Of a DNA stretch of 62,273 bases, positions 1 to 9,149 are shown piece after piece. Numbering within the stretch: position 1 is the first letter of the stretch; each line of letters begins with the position of its first letter. The notes under the pieces were generated by a model that was not told the DNA's origin, ran no database searches, and saw only the letters and a program-made list of their open reading frames with translations. The DNA lies in the NCBI GenBank assembly GCA_025210615.1, contig JAOARJ010000005.1, positions 1 through 62,273 of the forward strand, read 5' to 3'. A program made the translations under genes and the position numbers. Source of the stretch: Candidatus Altimarinota bacterium (lineage in GTDB: Bacteria; Patescibacteriota; Gracilibacteria; BD1-5; UBA6164).

Positions 1-1
1 A

Positions 2-268
2 TGCTGTAGAGGAATGTCAGGTCATCCAGCAGCTAAGCTGATTGGGAAATCGAAAACAGTACTCAAAATGCTGACAATTGTTTATATTGCTCAGTACATG
101 AAACATGCTGATTTTTATATTATTATCTGGGATATCCCAGTATATATTTTCAGCGACTATGCTGCCATTGGAATGATTGGCGTTAGTGCGATTTTTGCTC
201 TTCTTTCTATGGAGAGTAAACTGCCCATTGAAAAATGGGTAGATGAGAAAATTTTTTCTAAATCTTAA
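2..268 (+). CDS. pgsA: CDP-alcohol phosphatidyltransferase, C-terminal part (PgsA-like)
   Basis: The gene enters from the left edge, so only its last 88 codons are visible. PgsA makes phosphatidylglycerol phosphate from CDP-diacylglycerol and glycerol-3-phosphate in the membrane. The visible part starts with a basic stretch containing LIGKSKTVLKM, which matches the GK-x-KT-x-x-Q/K-M segment following the catalytic domain of bacterial PgsA, and then has two hydrophobic helices (IYIAQYM region and IGVSAIFALLSM region). The catalytic DG-x2-AR motif would lie upstream, outside the window. It uses only GGN glycines here. Another CDP-alcohol transferase is possible because the active site is missing. 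Confidence 0.65.
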   Translation, partial: CCRGMSGHPAAKLIGKSKTVLKMLTIVYIAQYMKHADFYIIIWDIPVYIFSDYAAIGMIGVSAIFALLSMESKLPIEKWVDEKIFSKS

Positions 269-300
269 ATTTTATATTTAGAGTAAAATTATCTTTATCA

Positions 301-340
301 ACAAAAAGTCCCTGGTAAGCATTTGCTTATTGGGGACTTA
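301..340 (-). terminator. Terminator hairpin at the 3' end of trmB
   Basis: A two-part stem pairs AAGTCCC (306-312) with GGGACTT (333-339) and GTAAGCA with TGCTTAT inside. On the minus strand it is followed by a T run (301-307 region), so it serves trmB. The trmB stop codon lies in the stem. Confidence 0.75.
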
Positions 341-988
341 AACTTTTATAAATTCAGCGTAATTTATTTTTATGTCTTTGTTTCTAAATAAAACCTCGAA
401 TTCTGTTAGATTAGATTTATCATATTTTTCAGTGATTTCATTCTCATAATCATAAGAAATTACTTTTGGAGTCCAAATATTTTGTTTTTTTATTAGTTCT
501 AATGACGCATCAAAATAATTTTTTTCATCTGTTTTAAATATAAGTTTTCATCAAGATTCAGTAATATTATATAATTTTTCTAAAAATTCTTCTTGCATAA
601 TTCTATGTTTTGCGTGTCTGTCTTTTGGCCATGGGTCTGGGAAAAATATATATGTTGTTTCTATTTCTTCTTTATCAAAAATTTTATCTATATTTTGCCC
701 GAAATCTTTTAGTAAAATAAAGTCATTATTGTCATTTTTTAAAGTTTTTTCAGCGGTTTTAAATAGTCTTTTATATTTTATCTCCATTCAAATAAAATTA
801 TAATCTTTCTTTAATTTAGCGCTTTCAGTTGAGAAAAAATTTCATAAACCAGTTCAGATTTCAAGTCTTATTTTTTTATTGTTATTAAAATATTTTTTCC
901 AAGTAGATTTTTGAGAATAAATTTCATTTAAATCAGTTAAAATTTTATCATGTTTTTCAACTAACGGAATATATGGATTATTAGGCAT
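338..988 (-). CDS. trmB: tRNA (guanine-N7-)-methyltransferase TrmB
   Basis: The 216-residue product matches TrmB, which methylates G46 in the tRNA variable loop using S-adenosylmethionine. The SAM-binding motif RLEIGTGLGN is at residues 41-50, with three of its glycines (two UGA) at conserved positions. The family signature FPDPWPKDRHAKHR starts near residue 116. The ATG at 988 gives a normal N-terminus (MPNNPYIPL). The gene is convergent with pgsA and divergent from the lipoprotein gene at 1129. It needs UGA=Gly: several in-frame UGA codons would truncate it under the standard code. Confidence 0.93.
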
Positions 989-1065
989 TTTATTAATTTT
1001 ATTGTTAAATTTTTTTTAAAATCTAGAGTATTATGTTAAAAAAATAAAAACTTGCAAATAAAAAT

Positions 1066-1093
1066 TTGGCTTATTTTCTAAATTAGATATAAT
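1066..1093 (+). promoter_or_regulatory. Promoter for the lipoprotein gene
   Basis: TTGGCT at 1066-1071 and TATAAT at 1088-1093 with a 16-bp spacer, about 35 bp before the ATG at 1129. Confidence 0.6.
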
Positions 1094-1128
1094 ACGGTCA
1101 GTATTTTATTTTAAATTAATTATATTAT

Positions 1129-2517
1129 ATGAAGAAAAAATTACTAGCTATTGCTTTAGCTTCTTTAACATTGGCTTCTTGTGGAGAAGAAAAAGTTGAT
1201 ACAAATAAAGATTATGCTACTGTTATTAGAGAAACTCAAAGTAGTGTTGTATCTGAACTTACTCCTGATTTTGAAATTGTTAAAGAGTGAACTTCTACTA
1301 CTGATGTAACAGCTAAAATTTCGGCTGCCGATAACGGAAATTTTAATATTACTTGAAAAATGGATTCTAAATATAAATTAGATTCTAATGAAAGTGAAAC
1401 TATTATTGAATTATCTTGAGATGCTAATGCTGATGGACAATCGGCAAGTTGAAAATTAAAAGCAAGTTTAAGTATTATAGCTAATACTGTTTATGGTAAA
1501 TTAGATGAATTATCAATTAATGTACCATGAGATGAAATGTCTTCTGCTATGATACAAGGATACTTAGCTGATTACTTAAACAAATGGTTCTCTGTAAAAC
1601 TAGATGAAGAAACTATCAAAATGTTAGGTCTTGACTCTCAAAAAGCTATTCAAGGACTAAAAGAATTTGGTGAATTATTTGCTAAAACTCCTCTTTTTGA
1701 TTTAGTTAAAGAAAATGAAAATGAAACTCATTATGATTATGACGTTAAATTAAATGCTAATAATTTATATGTTTTACTTAAGAACTATTATTCAATAGTT
1801 TGAGTTGATATTCCTGGGACTGTAAAAAAAGATATTGAAGATGGATTAAAAGATGCTAAAATAGCTATTAATATCAAAGTAAATAGAGAAGATACTTCTG
1901 ATTTTGTTATTACAATGGTTCCAACTGAAGAAGGTCAAGAAGGAAAAGTTGAATTTAGAAATTCTAAGTCAGAGTTCATAGTAGACTTTAATGCTGATGG
2001 GCAAGAAGTTAAATTAGTTGTTGATAAAACTGATTCAAAAAATGGAATTACAGGTAAATTAATGATGAAACAAGCAGAAAAAATGATAGATTTATTTACT
2101 TTCACTTATAAATTTGATAGACTTAATACAAAAGTAGGATTCAAAATGGATATGTCAAATATTTTACCTACTGGAGAAGAAGGTCTTATTGATATAGTAT
2201 TTGATACAAAAATTAAAGAAGAAAAGGTTAGTTTACAAGCTCCATCAGATAGCGAAGATATGACTCCTATTGTAGCTCCATTCCTAGAACAAATGAAAAT
2301 GATGAATCAAATGTGAGGTTCTTCATACTATGATTTTGGTGAACCAGAAATGATTAAAGGAGAATCTAAAGATATGGAAACTCAATTATCTCCAGAAGAA
2401 TTAGAACAATTAAATAAAATGATGGACGGTATGGATACAAAAATGGAAGAGGCTCCTGAAATAAAAGTAGGTGACCAAACTCCACAAATAATTGAACCAG
2501 TTAAAGAAGAAAAATAA
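1129..2517 (+). CDS. Exported lipoprotein of unknown function
   Basis: The 462-residue product begins with a textbook lipoprotein signal: MKKK, a hydrophobic core and the lipobox LASC with the lipidated Cys at residue 18. The mature part is acidic and hydrophilic, dominated by beta-type sequence with repeated Asp/Lys/Thr runs, and ends in a Glu/Met-rich tail (about residues 390-462). No catalytic motif is visible. It would be processed by Lgt and LspA encoded around 37-39.5 kb in this window. It stands alone with its own promoter and a strong terminator. The function is unknown; a surface or binding role is only inferred from the anchor. Confidence 0.85.
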
Positions 2518-2537
2518 TTTTTTCTAAATATAATTTG

Positions 2538-2569
2538 AGATTATAGCTAATATAGTTATAATCTTTTTT
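2538..2569 (+). terminator. Intrinsic terminator after the lipoprotein gene
   Basis: AGATTATA (2538-2545) pairs with TATAATCT (2557-2564) and is followed by TTTTT. Confidence 0.8.
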
Positions 2570-2598
2570 GTTATAATAAATTTTAAAATATTAAAATT

Positions 2599-2994
2599 AT
2601 GAGATTAGCTTGAAATTGACTAATAGTTAAAGATAAAAAAATACTACTGCTGAAAAGAAATTTCCATACAAAAGCTTTTCCTTGATATTGGACAGTGCCT
2701 TGAGGTAGACAAGAAAAATGAGAAACAGCTGAGCAAACAGCGATAAGAGAAGTAAAAGAAGAATCTAACCTTGATTTTGTGCCGACACAATTATTTCATA
2801 CAAATTTTACTGTTAATTCTTGAGAAAATATACATTCACATCGTTATTTATGAGAATTTTCTTGAGAAATAAAAATTCAAGAAAAAGAAGCTACGGATTA
2901 TGGGTGGTTTACCTATGAAGAAACTTTGACTCTAGAAATAGCTTTTGATTATGCAGATGTTTTTAAAAAATTAAGAGAAGAAAAATATTTATAA
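2599..2994 (+). CDS. Nudix hydrolase, first of a tandem pair
   Basis: A 131-residue single-domain Nudix protein. The WTVPGG motif precedes a Nudix box at about residues 36-58 (G-x5-E-x7-REVKEES), with the usual second glycine replaced by Asn (ESN). The metal-binding Glu residues of REVKEE are present. Such proteins cleave nucleoside diphosphates linked to another group, often oxidised nucleotides as in MutT; the substrate cannot be read from sequence. Eight of its ten glycines are UGA. The next gene is a close paralogue 13 bp downstream, so the two are probably cotranscribed. Confidence 0.9.
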
Positions 2995-3007
2995 TAATTA
3001 TTAAAAT

Positions 3008-3406
3008 ATGTGAATATCATCAGATTGATTAATGATAAAAGATAATAAAGTTTTGCTTGTAAAAAGAGCTAGATATAAAGCAAAATATTTTTGATGTTGG
3101 ACAGTGCCTTGATGATGAATGGAATCTTGAGAAACTCCTGAAGAAAATGTTATAAGAGAGGTAAAAGAAGAAACGAATTTAGATTATAAGCCCACGCAAT
3201 TATTTAAAAAAGTTGATAAATGAGAAAAAAATGGAAGACCTCGTATTCAATATTGTTTTATATGAGAATTTAGTTGAGAAATAAAACTTCAAGAGGAAGA
3301 GGCGACAGATTATGGTTGGTTTACTTATGAAGAAACGAAAAATTTAAAATTAGCTTTTAATTTTGAAGATATTTTAGAAGAATTAAATAAAAAAGGATAT
3401 TTTTAA
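3008..3406 (+). CDS. Nudix hydrolase, second of a tandem pair
   Basis: A 132-residue paralogue of the preceding gene, sharing WTVPGG, REVKEET and the C-terminal EATDYGWFTYEET block. The second codon is UGA (ATG TGA) and the VPGGG motif is written with three consecutive UGA codons, which strongly supports UGA=Gly. The Nudix box spans about residues 36-58 with Asn again at the usual glycine. It ends 1 bp before the stop of the convergent deoxyribosyltransferase-like gene. Substrate unknown; the neighbour suggests nucleotide-pool maintenance. Confidence 0.9.
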
Positions 3407-3407
3407 A

Positions 3408-3851
3408 TTATAATGTTTTGATAAAATTAAGAAAATCTTGAGTATTATCAAAAATATAATCTAGAGGCACTTTTATCATTGGATTTAATTTTGAATTTAA
3501 AAAAGTACTTCTAGAATCTGTTTGTAATCAAATTAAAATAATATTTTTATTGTTGAAAAAATTATTTGAATAAGCTATTCAAAGTTCAACACAAGCTCAC
3601 TCATCAGGGACTCTTCAATCTAAAATAAATAAAAAAATATCAGAAGATAAAATCTCATCTCTATCTGTTTCAAAAATTAATTCTCTTATTTTTTCGGGAG
3701 ACAATTCATTATATGGAGCTTTATTTTTTTCTATTCAATCTCTTTGAGGAAGAAAAACTTTATGATTTAATTTTTCTAGTTTTTCAGTTAATCTTAGGTT
3801 AAAACTTTTTTCAGCTTCATTAAAAAGCGGTCCTGCGAAATAAATTTTCAT
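3408..3851 (-). CDS. Nucleoside 2-deoxyribosyltransferase family protein
   Basis: The 147-residue product starts with MKIYFAGPLF, the typical first strand of the nucleoside 2-deoxyribosyltransferase fold. At residues 78-91 it has LDGRVPDEGACVELG, matching the family pattern with substrate-binding Asp residues (D78, D83) and the candidate catalytic Glu (E89). The family swaps bases between deoxyribosides or hydrolyses nucleotide N-glycosidic bonds. It converges with two Nudix genes, which fits salvage or sanitation of nucleotides in a cell with few biosynthetic genes. Exact substrate unknown. Confidence 0.82.
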
Positions 3852-4016
3852 ACAAATATATTTTATAAAAATAATTATTAATAAAATTATACTAAAATTT
3901 TATTTTTTATCAAAGTATAATAAAAAGTAGAATAAAAATTGGAAAATATATTTGTTATTTTTTAATAACTGTATAAAATTAAGCAGATAAAAAATTTATA
4001 AATATAAAATTAATAA

Positions 4017-5468
4017 ATGAAAAAATATTTTATATGGACATTTGGTTGTCAAATGAATTATGCTGATAGTGAAAAATTGGCTATGATACTTAGAAAATCA
4101 GGCTTTGAGAAAGCTGACAGTTGGCAAGAATCTGATTTAGTTATTTTTAATACATGTAGTGTTAGGCAAAAATGAGAAGATAGAGTTTTTGGTTTTATTC
4201 GTGAAATAAAAAAATATAATAAAGAGCTTGATAAAACCTGAGAAGATAGAGTTATAAAAATTTGAATAACTTGATGTATGGTTAGAAAAACCTGAATTTC
4301 TAGTAAATATATAGAAATGCAGAGAAAAAGAATAACAGCAAAAAAAATTGATTTAATTAGAAAGGAAAAAGGAATTTATAATTATGACGATAAATTATTT
4401 CCTAGAAGTAAAGAATTAGATTTTGTTATAAGAATCGAGGATATAAGGTTTTTGACTAAAATATTAAGTGAAATATACGATGAGCAAATCTGAGATGATG
4501 CAAATTTTGATGATTATTTAAAAGCTCAACAATTAAGGGAAAATCCAGCATCAGCAAATATAGTTATTCAAACTTGATGTGATAATTTTTGTACTTATTG
4601 TATTGTGCCTTATACAAGGGGTAGAGAAAAATCTAGAAATCCTGATGATATTATTCTAGAAATAAAAGATGCAGTAAAAAATGGCGCTAAAGAAGTAACG
4701 CTTTTATGACAAAATGTAAATTCTTATTGAAAACAATTTAAAGATAAATATTGGGATAAAGAAACTTTTAAATGGCATAAGAATGCGTGAAAAAGTCCTT
4801 TTAGAGAACTTTTAGAAGAGATAAATAAGATAGAATGACTTAATAGAATAAGATTTACTTCGTCAAATCCTCACGATATGACAGATGATATTTTGTCGAG
4901 CCATTTTGAACTTGATAAGAATTGCAATTATTTACATTTCGCTATGCAATCGGGAAATGATGAAATGCTAAAAAAGATGAATAGAAGACATACTTATGAA
5001 GATTTTAAACGCATTGTGAAATATTTAAGAAGTAAAGATGAATTATTTGGTATTTCTACTGATATTATTGTGTGATTTTCTGGAGAAACTGAGAAAAACT
5101 TCCAAGATACTGTAATGGCTATGAAAGAATTGGAATTTGATTTTGCTTATTTAGCTAGATATAGTGTAAGAAAAGGGACTCTTGCTAGTAAAATGTATCC
5201 AGATGATGTGCCTCAGGAAGTAAAAGCTGAGCGTTGGCATATATTAAATAATATTTTAGAAGAAAATGTAAAAAAGAGGAATAGTTTGATGCTTAATAGG
5301 GAAGAAGATGTTTTAATATCAAGAGAAGATAAAGATAATTTTTATGGCAGAACAAGAAATTTTAAAGAAGTAAGAATAGTAAAAAATAGTGATATAAAAA
5401 TTTGAGATTTGGTGAAAGTAAAAATTTTAAAAATAGAATGATGGATGCTATTTTGAGAGGTTGTATAA
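4017..5468 (+). CDS. miaB: tRNA-2-methylthio-N6-dimethylallyladenosine synthase MiaB
   Basis: A 483-residue radical-SAM methylthiotransferase. The N-terminal UPF0004 domain begins with [16 protein letters not shown] (first cluster Cys at residue 11) and contains NTCSVR and TGCM. The radical-SAM cysteines are C188, C192 and C195 ([19 protein letters not shown]). [10 protein letters not shown] and the C-terminal TRAM-like segment are present. MiaB adds the methylthio group at A37 of tRNAs reading UNN codons, which would include any tRNA decoding UGA. A lysine-rich insertion of roughly 60 residues (about 95-170) makes it longer than usual. A sister family (MtaB/RimO) is less likely given GCQMN. 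Confidence 0.9.
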
Positions 5469-5474
5469 AAAAAT

Positions 5475-5501
5475 AAAACTCCCTAATTTTGGGAGTTTTT
5501 T
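5475..5501 (+). terminator. Intrinsic terminator after miaB
   Basis: AAAACTCCC (5475-5483) pairs with GGGAGTTTT (5491-5499), loop of 7, with a T run. It also overlaps the stop codon of the convergent small membrane protein gene. Confidence 0.88.
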
Positions 5502-5721
5502 ATTTCATAAATTTTTCCATTTGTTCTACTCAAGAATTTTTTCTTACTTTAAATGCAAATAATATTCACTTAAGTCATAGAATTATTAAGAAAGTTCAAA
5601 CAGCGATAGATAATAAGTCAGGATATATTATAACTAAAGCACCAGCTGTTAGAGCGACAATTCAGTCGAAAACGAAACTCCAAAATAAATTATTTACAAA
5701 TTCATTATATTTATTAATCAT
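5500..5721 (-). CDS. Small membrane protein, DUF308/HdeD-like
   Basis: A 73-residue protein with two hydrophobic helices: WSFVFDGIVALTAGALVII and LLSIAVGTFLIILGLKGIL. The spacing and the pattern GALVIIYPDLLS resemble one hairpin unit of the DUF308 (HdeD) family of small membrane proteins; the match is by eye. The C-terminus is charged. No partner gene is adjacent. Function unknown. Confidence 0.65.
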
Positions 5722-6066
5722 AATTTTTTAATTAGAGATTAAATTTAAAATAAAGCTTAACCAAGAATAATATTATGAATAAAAGCCTGTTTTGTCAAAA
5801 AGGAGTATATTGACATTTTTTTTAGAGTTATTATCTTTTATTTTTATGACTATATAGGGATTTTTTGGTTAGTGATTATGCTCTTATTAATAAGAAAAAT
5901 AAGATATAAAATGACTTTTAATACTTAATTTATATTAAGTAAAATAAAAACAATAAACTTAATAAATATTAACTAAAATTAGTATCTTTAAAATTATTGA
6001 CAAATATAAAATATGTGGTAATCTATACTAGAAATAGTTTTAGTTTACCATTTTTTTATTCTTCTT
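5722..6066. other. Intergenic region without a gene
   Basis: This 345-bp stretch has only very short open frames in code 25 on both strands. It contains one isolated TTGACA near 5810 with no clear gene behind it and the promoter of the next gene at 5997-6024. No tRNA-like fold or repeat was seen. Confidence 0.6.
5997..6024 (+). promoter_or_regulatory. Promoter for the 113-residue protein gene
   Basis: TTGACA at 5997-6002 with TAATCT at 6019-6024 (16-bp spacer); an alternative -10 TATACT lies at 6024-6029. Confidence 0.5.
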
Positions 6067-6408
6067 ATGACTTTTACAACAAAAAAACATTATAATAAAA
6101 ATTATTCTTCTCAGAAAAGAGAAGCGGAAAAAATAGATAAAATTTCGAAATTATCTACTGCTAGAGTTAGCTTAGCTAGTCGTGAAATTTCTGCTTTAGA
6201 AAGTTTAGATCCATTAGTTGCTGATGCTTTTATAAAATTATCTTTAGAAAGGTGATTAAATTTTGATGATTTTTTCCTAAGACAGATAGATGATAATTAT
6301 AGAAAAGCTGATGATTTAGATAAAAAATTATTTCTATGAAGACTTTATTCTATCGCAGATACTAGGGATAAAGTAGCTTTACTTGCTAGCGAATTAAAAA
6401 AGAGTTAA
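6067..6408 (+). CDS. Small helical protein of unknown function
   Basis: A 113-residue soluble, charged and probably all-helical protein (MTFTTKKHYNKN start). It has two UGA glycines, so the standard code would end it at residue 62. No signal peptide, membrane segment or known motif is visible. It has its own TTGACA-type promoter and a shared bidirectional terminator, so it is a single-gene unit. I do not recognise the family. Confidence 0.75.
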
Positions 6409-6420
6409 CATTAACTCTTT
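6399..6420. terminator. Bidirectional terminator with stop codons in the stem
   Basis: AAAGAGTTAA (6399-6408) is a perfect 10-bp complement of TTAACTCTTT (6411-6420). The TAA of the plus-strand gene ends the left arm, and the minus-strand stop begins at the right end, so it serves both convergent genes. Confidence 0.8.
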
Positions 6421-7333
6421 ATTTTTTTGACTTATTTTTTAATTTGTCTATTGGTGTTAGATTAGGATTAGAATCATCGTATGGGTCTAAGTGAATAATG
6501 GTTTCCCATTCACTTTTTTTATCTATTTTTTTTATACTTTCTTCTATTTTATCTGCAATTTTGTGAGCTTCTAGTAGTGAAATATGTGGATTAAATTCAG
6601 CGTGTACACTTACCATTTTTACTTTTCAAGATGCGCGAGTTTTTAGATGATGGAATCAAGTCACTTCGTCGCTCGTTATAATAATATCTTTTATTTTATC
6701 TACTTCATTTTCATCTAGAGCTACGTCTAAAAGCAATAAAAATCATTTTTTTATAATCTCGTAAGCGCTATAAATTATGAAAATTGCAATAGCTCATCAA
6801 ACAAGAGAATCAATGAAATGTAGTCATGTAAATTTTATTATTATTAATGAAAATAATATTCAAGCATTTGCATATAAATCAGTTTTATAATGAAGAGAAT
6901 CAGCTTTTGTAACTAAACTGTTTGTTTTTTTGTAAACTGAATCTAAGAACTTTACTAAAGCTCAGGTTGCAACAATTGAAACTATCATTACTAAAATTCA
7001 CGCTTCTAAAACTTTTATTTCATCGTGGTCTAATAATTTTATTATAGATTCATATAAAATTATTCATCAAGAAATAGCTATGACAAGTCATTCTATAAAA
7101 GCAGCTAACGCTTCAAATTTTCATCTTCAGAAATTAAATAAATCATCAGATTTCTTTTCTGAGTGCTTTAATGCTAAAAAATTAAACATCGATACAAACA
7201 TATCAAGTACAGAATCAACAGCTGAAGATATTATGGCAATAGAACCACTAAAAATTCAGACAATAACTTTTATAATAACTAAAAATATTGCGGTGATAGT
7301 TGATACAACGGTAGCTTTTCTTTCTAAATTCAT
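6419..7333 (-). CDS. Cation diffusion facilitator (Zn/Fe/Mn efflux), FieF-like
   Basis: A 304-residue CDF transporter that exports divalent metals in exchange for protons. Several hydrophobic helices occupy residues 8-205, with metal-site aspartates D40 and D44 in SSAVDSVLDM and a second pair in DSLHYKTDLYAN. The cytoplasmic domain (from about residue 215) carries HAEFNPHISLLE and an acidic tail DPYDDSNPN. The C-terminus is Lys-rich. Several helices contain UGA glycines. The metal cannot be assigned; the DxxxD site fits Zn, Fe or Mn transporters. Confidence 0.9.
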
Positions 7334-7407
7334 AAACCAAATTTATTAAATATTTAGTTTATTATATTAAAATATTTAATAGTTGCAAAATTAGTTTTTT
7401 GATTTTT

Positions 7408-7959
7408 TTATTTCTCAGCTAGCAGGACATTAGGTGAATTCTTATCAGTTTCGCTTTTACTAGATTGTATTCTTTGAAAAACCTTTTCAGCTGTTGCTAA
7501 TTTTTTTGTGTTATCTCAAATACAATATTTTAAAAAATCTTTTATAACACCGTCGAATTTTTTATTTGTGATATTTTGTACTGTTTGAGCTAAAATTTTT
7601 AGTTGATATGGCTCTTGAAAAGGAGAATTATCAAGGAGTAACCTTCAAAGTCTTTGAGGAGAAGTTTGTTTGCAGATATATTGAAACTTAACTTCACGAA
7701 TTCTTTGTCAAACTTCGGGGCTAATTTTTCATTCAGAAATAGCGGAATCTATATTTGTATCAAAATTTTTCTCATAAATATTTTTCATAATTTCAGAAAC
7801 TACTGTAGCTAACTGTGGATTATTTTCTACTCAATTTAATATAAAAGCAATATCTTCTTTTGAAGTTCACATAGCTGTTAATTCATTAACAGTTTTATCT
7901 AGACTTCCTTGAGGCTGAGATGATTGAAGTTCATTATAACTAGTCTTTTCTATTGTCAT
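7408..7959 (-). CDS. Orphan protein, possible paralogue of the 8107-8724 gene
   Basis: A 183-residue soluble protein, predicted mostly helical, with no signal or membrane segment. A central block QTSPQRLGRLL followed by PYQLKILAQTVQNIT resembles ETSPEGLQFL followed by SPYEIQLQIEAGNIT in the next minus-strand gene, suggesting two diverged copies. It has its own promoter. No family recognised. Confidence 0.72.
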
Positions 7960-7988
7960 AATTTGTCATTATTTAATTATAAGACAAA

Positions 7989-8016
7989 ATAATATTATAT
8001 TTTTTTATATTGTCAA
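7989..8016 (-). promoter_or_regulatory. Promoter for the 7408-7959 gene
   Basis: On the minus strand TTGACA (8016-8011) and TATTAT (7994-7989) with a 16-bp spacer, about 30 bp from the ATG. Confidence 0.62.
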
Positions 8017-8085
8017 TAATTAAGGATAAAAAATGATATATTTTTCAATTATTTCTTAATTTTCTATATACTTTGATTGTTTATA

Positions 8086-8110
8086 ATAAAAAACTAGTTA
8101 TTAAAACTAG
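8086..8110 (-). terminator. Terminator of the 8107-8724 gene
   Basis: On the minus strand CTAGTT pairs with AACTAG (8110-8105 and 8099-8094), followed by a T-rich tail. The TAG stop of the gene is part of the stem. Confidence 0.7.
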
Positions 8111-8724
8111 CCTTCATTTTCTTCTGTTTTTTCTAGTGCTGCTATTAGTTTATCAGGACTATTTTTATTGTCTGTATCTTCTGCATAAATAGGAGAATCT
8201 CAATTAAATGGATTACGATCTGCTAAATAAGTTATATTATTTTGTGCTAACACCGTTGCAATTGTATTATAATATTCTTGTCAAAAAACAGCTAATTGTT
8301 CTAGTGTATGATTAGGTCTTCTGTTTTCTCTGTATTGTAAAGTCTCTTCTATTTTATTTATGATTGCTTGATAAAATTCATTATTTCATTTTTTAGAAAG
8401 GGTTATTAAGTTTTTATAGGTAGGGAAAAGTTTATTTGTAGGCATGTTGTATATAACATGTTCAGCTATAATTTTTCAAGATTCAGGAGTTATATTTCAG
8501 GCTTCTATTTGTAATTGTATTTCATAAGGACTTCTTGAATTATGTTTTAGAGAGTGTATTTTAGAAAGAAATTGTAATCATTCGGGACTAGTTTCTTCTC
8601 TTATATAATTACTTTCGTTTTCAGAAAATCAAATTAAATTTAATCATTGTTCTGCTAAATCTCAAATTGAAAAATTTATAGAATCTGTTGTATTATTAGG
8701 AATATTGCTAATATTATTTGACAT
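8107..8724 (-). CDS. Orphan protein, possible paralogue of the 7408-7959 gene
   Basis: A 205-residue soluble protein with an Asn-rich start (MSNNISNIPNNTTD), a helical middle and an acidic tail. ETSPEGLQFL and SPYEIQLQIEAGNITPE align with blocks in the neighbouring minus-strand gene. Nine or so UGA glycines. No known domain seen. It is transcribed from its own strong promoter and ends in its own terminator. Confidence 0.72.
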
Positions 8725-8755
8725 TATTGTAAAAATTAATTATTAAATTATTGTA

Positions 8756-8785
8756 ATTATACTATATTTTATGTTTTTTTGTCAA
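8756..8785 (-). promoter_or_regulatory. Promoter for the 8107-8724 gene
   Basis: Minus-strand TTGACA (8785-8780) and TATAAT (8761-8756), 18-bp spacer. It lies back to back with the plus-strand promoter at 8790. Confidence 0.65.
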
Positions 8786-8789
8786 AAAT

Positions 8790-8817
8790 TTGCTAAAAAT
8801 TAAACTTTTTTTATAAT
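8790..8817 (+). promoter_or_regulatory. Promoter for the chorismate mutase gene
   Basis: TTGCTA at 8790-8795 and TATAAT at 8812-8817, 16-bp spacer, 27 bp before the ATG. Confidence 0.62.
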
Positions 8818-8844
8818 AAGAAAAATATTTACTAAAAATTAATT

Positions 8845-9114
8845 ATGACTTTTTCAGAAAAAATCATTCCTTTAAGAAAAGATATTGATGAACTTGATAG
8901 GGAATTATTAAAAATATTAAAAAGAAGGTTTAAAGTAGTACAAAAAGTATGAAAATTAAAAAAAGAATATAATATAAAGCCTCTTGATGAAGCTAGATGG
9001 CAAGAAGTTATAAAAAATATTAGAAATAAGGCGGAAGACGAAAAAATAAATCCAGATTTTATAGAAGATTTATGGAATTTAATTCATAAAGAAGCACTTA
9101 AATTAGAGGAATAA
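8845..9114 (+). CDS. Chorismate mutase type II (AroQ-like)
   Basis: An 89-residue all-helical protein with the AroQ pattern: LRKDIDELDRELLKILKRR, then KVVQKVGKLKKEY, then PLDEARWQEV and a third helix. AroQ converts chorismate to prephenate; the first-helix Arg, the Lys of GKLK and the D-x-x-R of the second helix sit at family positions. It is a stand-alone domain with its own promoter, and no other aromatic-pathway gene is nearby, which is odd for a reduced genome. A non-catalytic regulatory use of the fold cannot be excluded. Confidence 0.85.
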
Positions 9115-9149
9115 ATATAAAGAGTGAGAATTTTTATCCTACTTTTTTA

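Noticed and set aside
1537-1803. Short open frames as separate genes (for example fragments of the lipoprotein)
   Set aside because: They are pieces of one gene split by UGA in the standard code; with UGA=Gly the frame is continuous.
5774-5870. Possible small gene starting at ATG 5774
   Set aside because: In code 25 it ends after 16 codons at TAG; no support.
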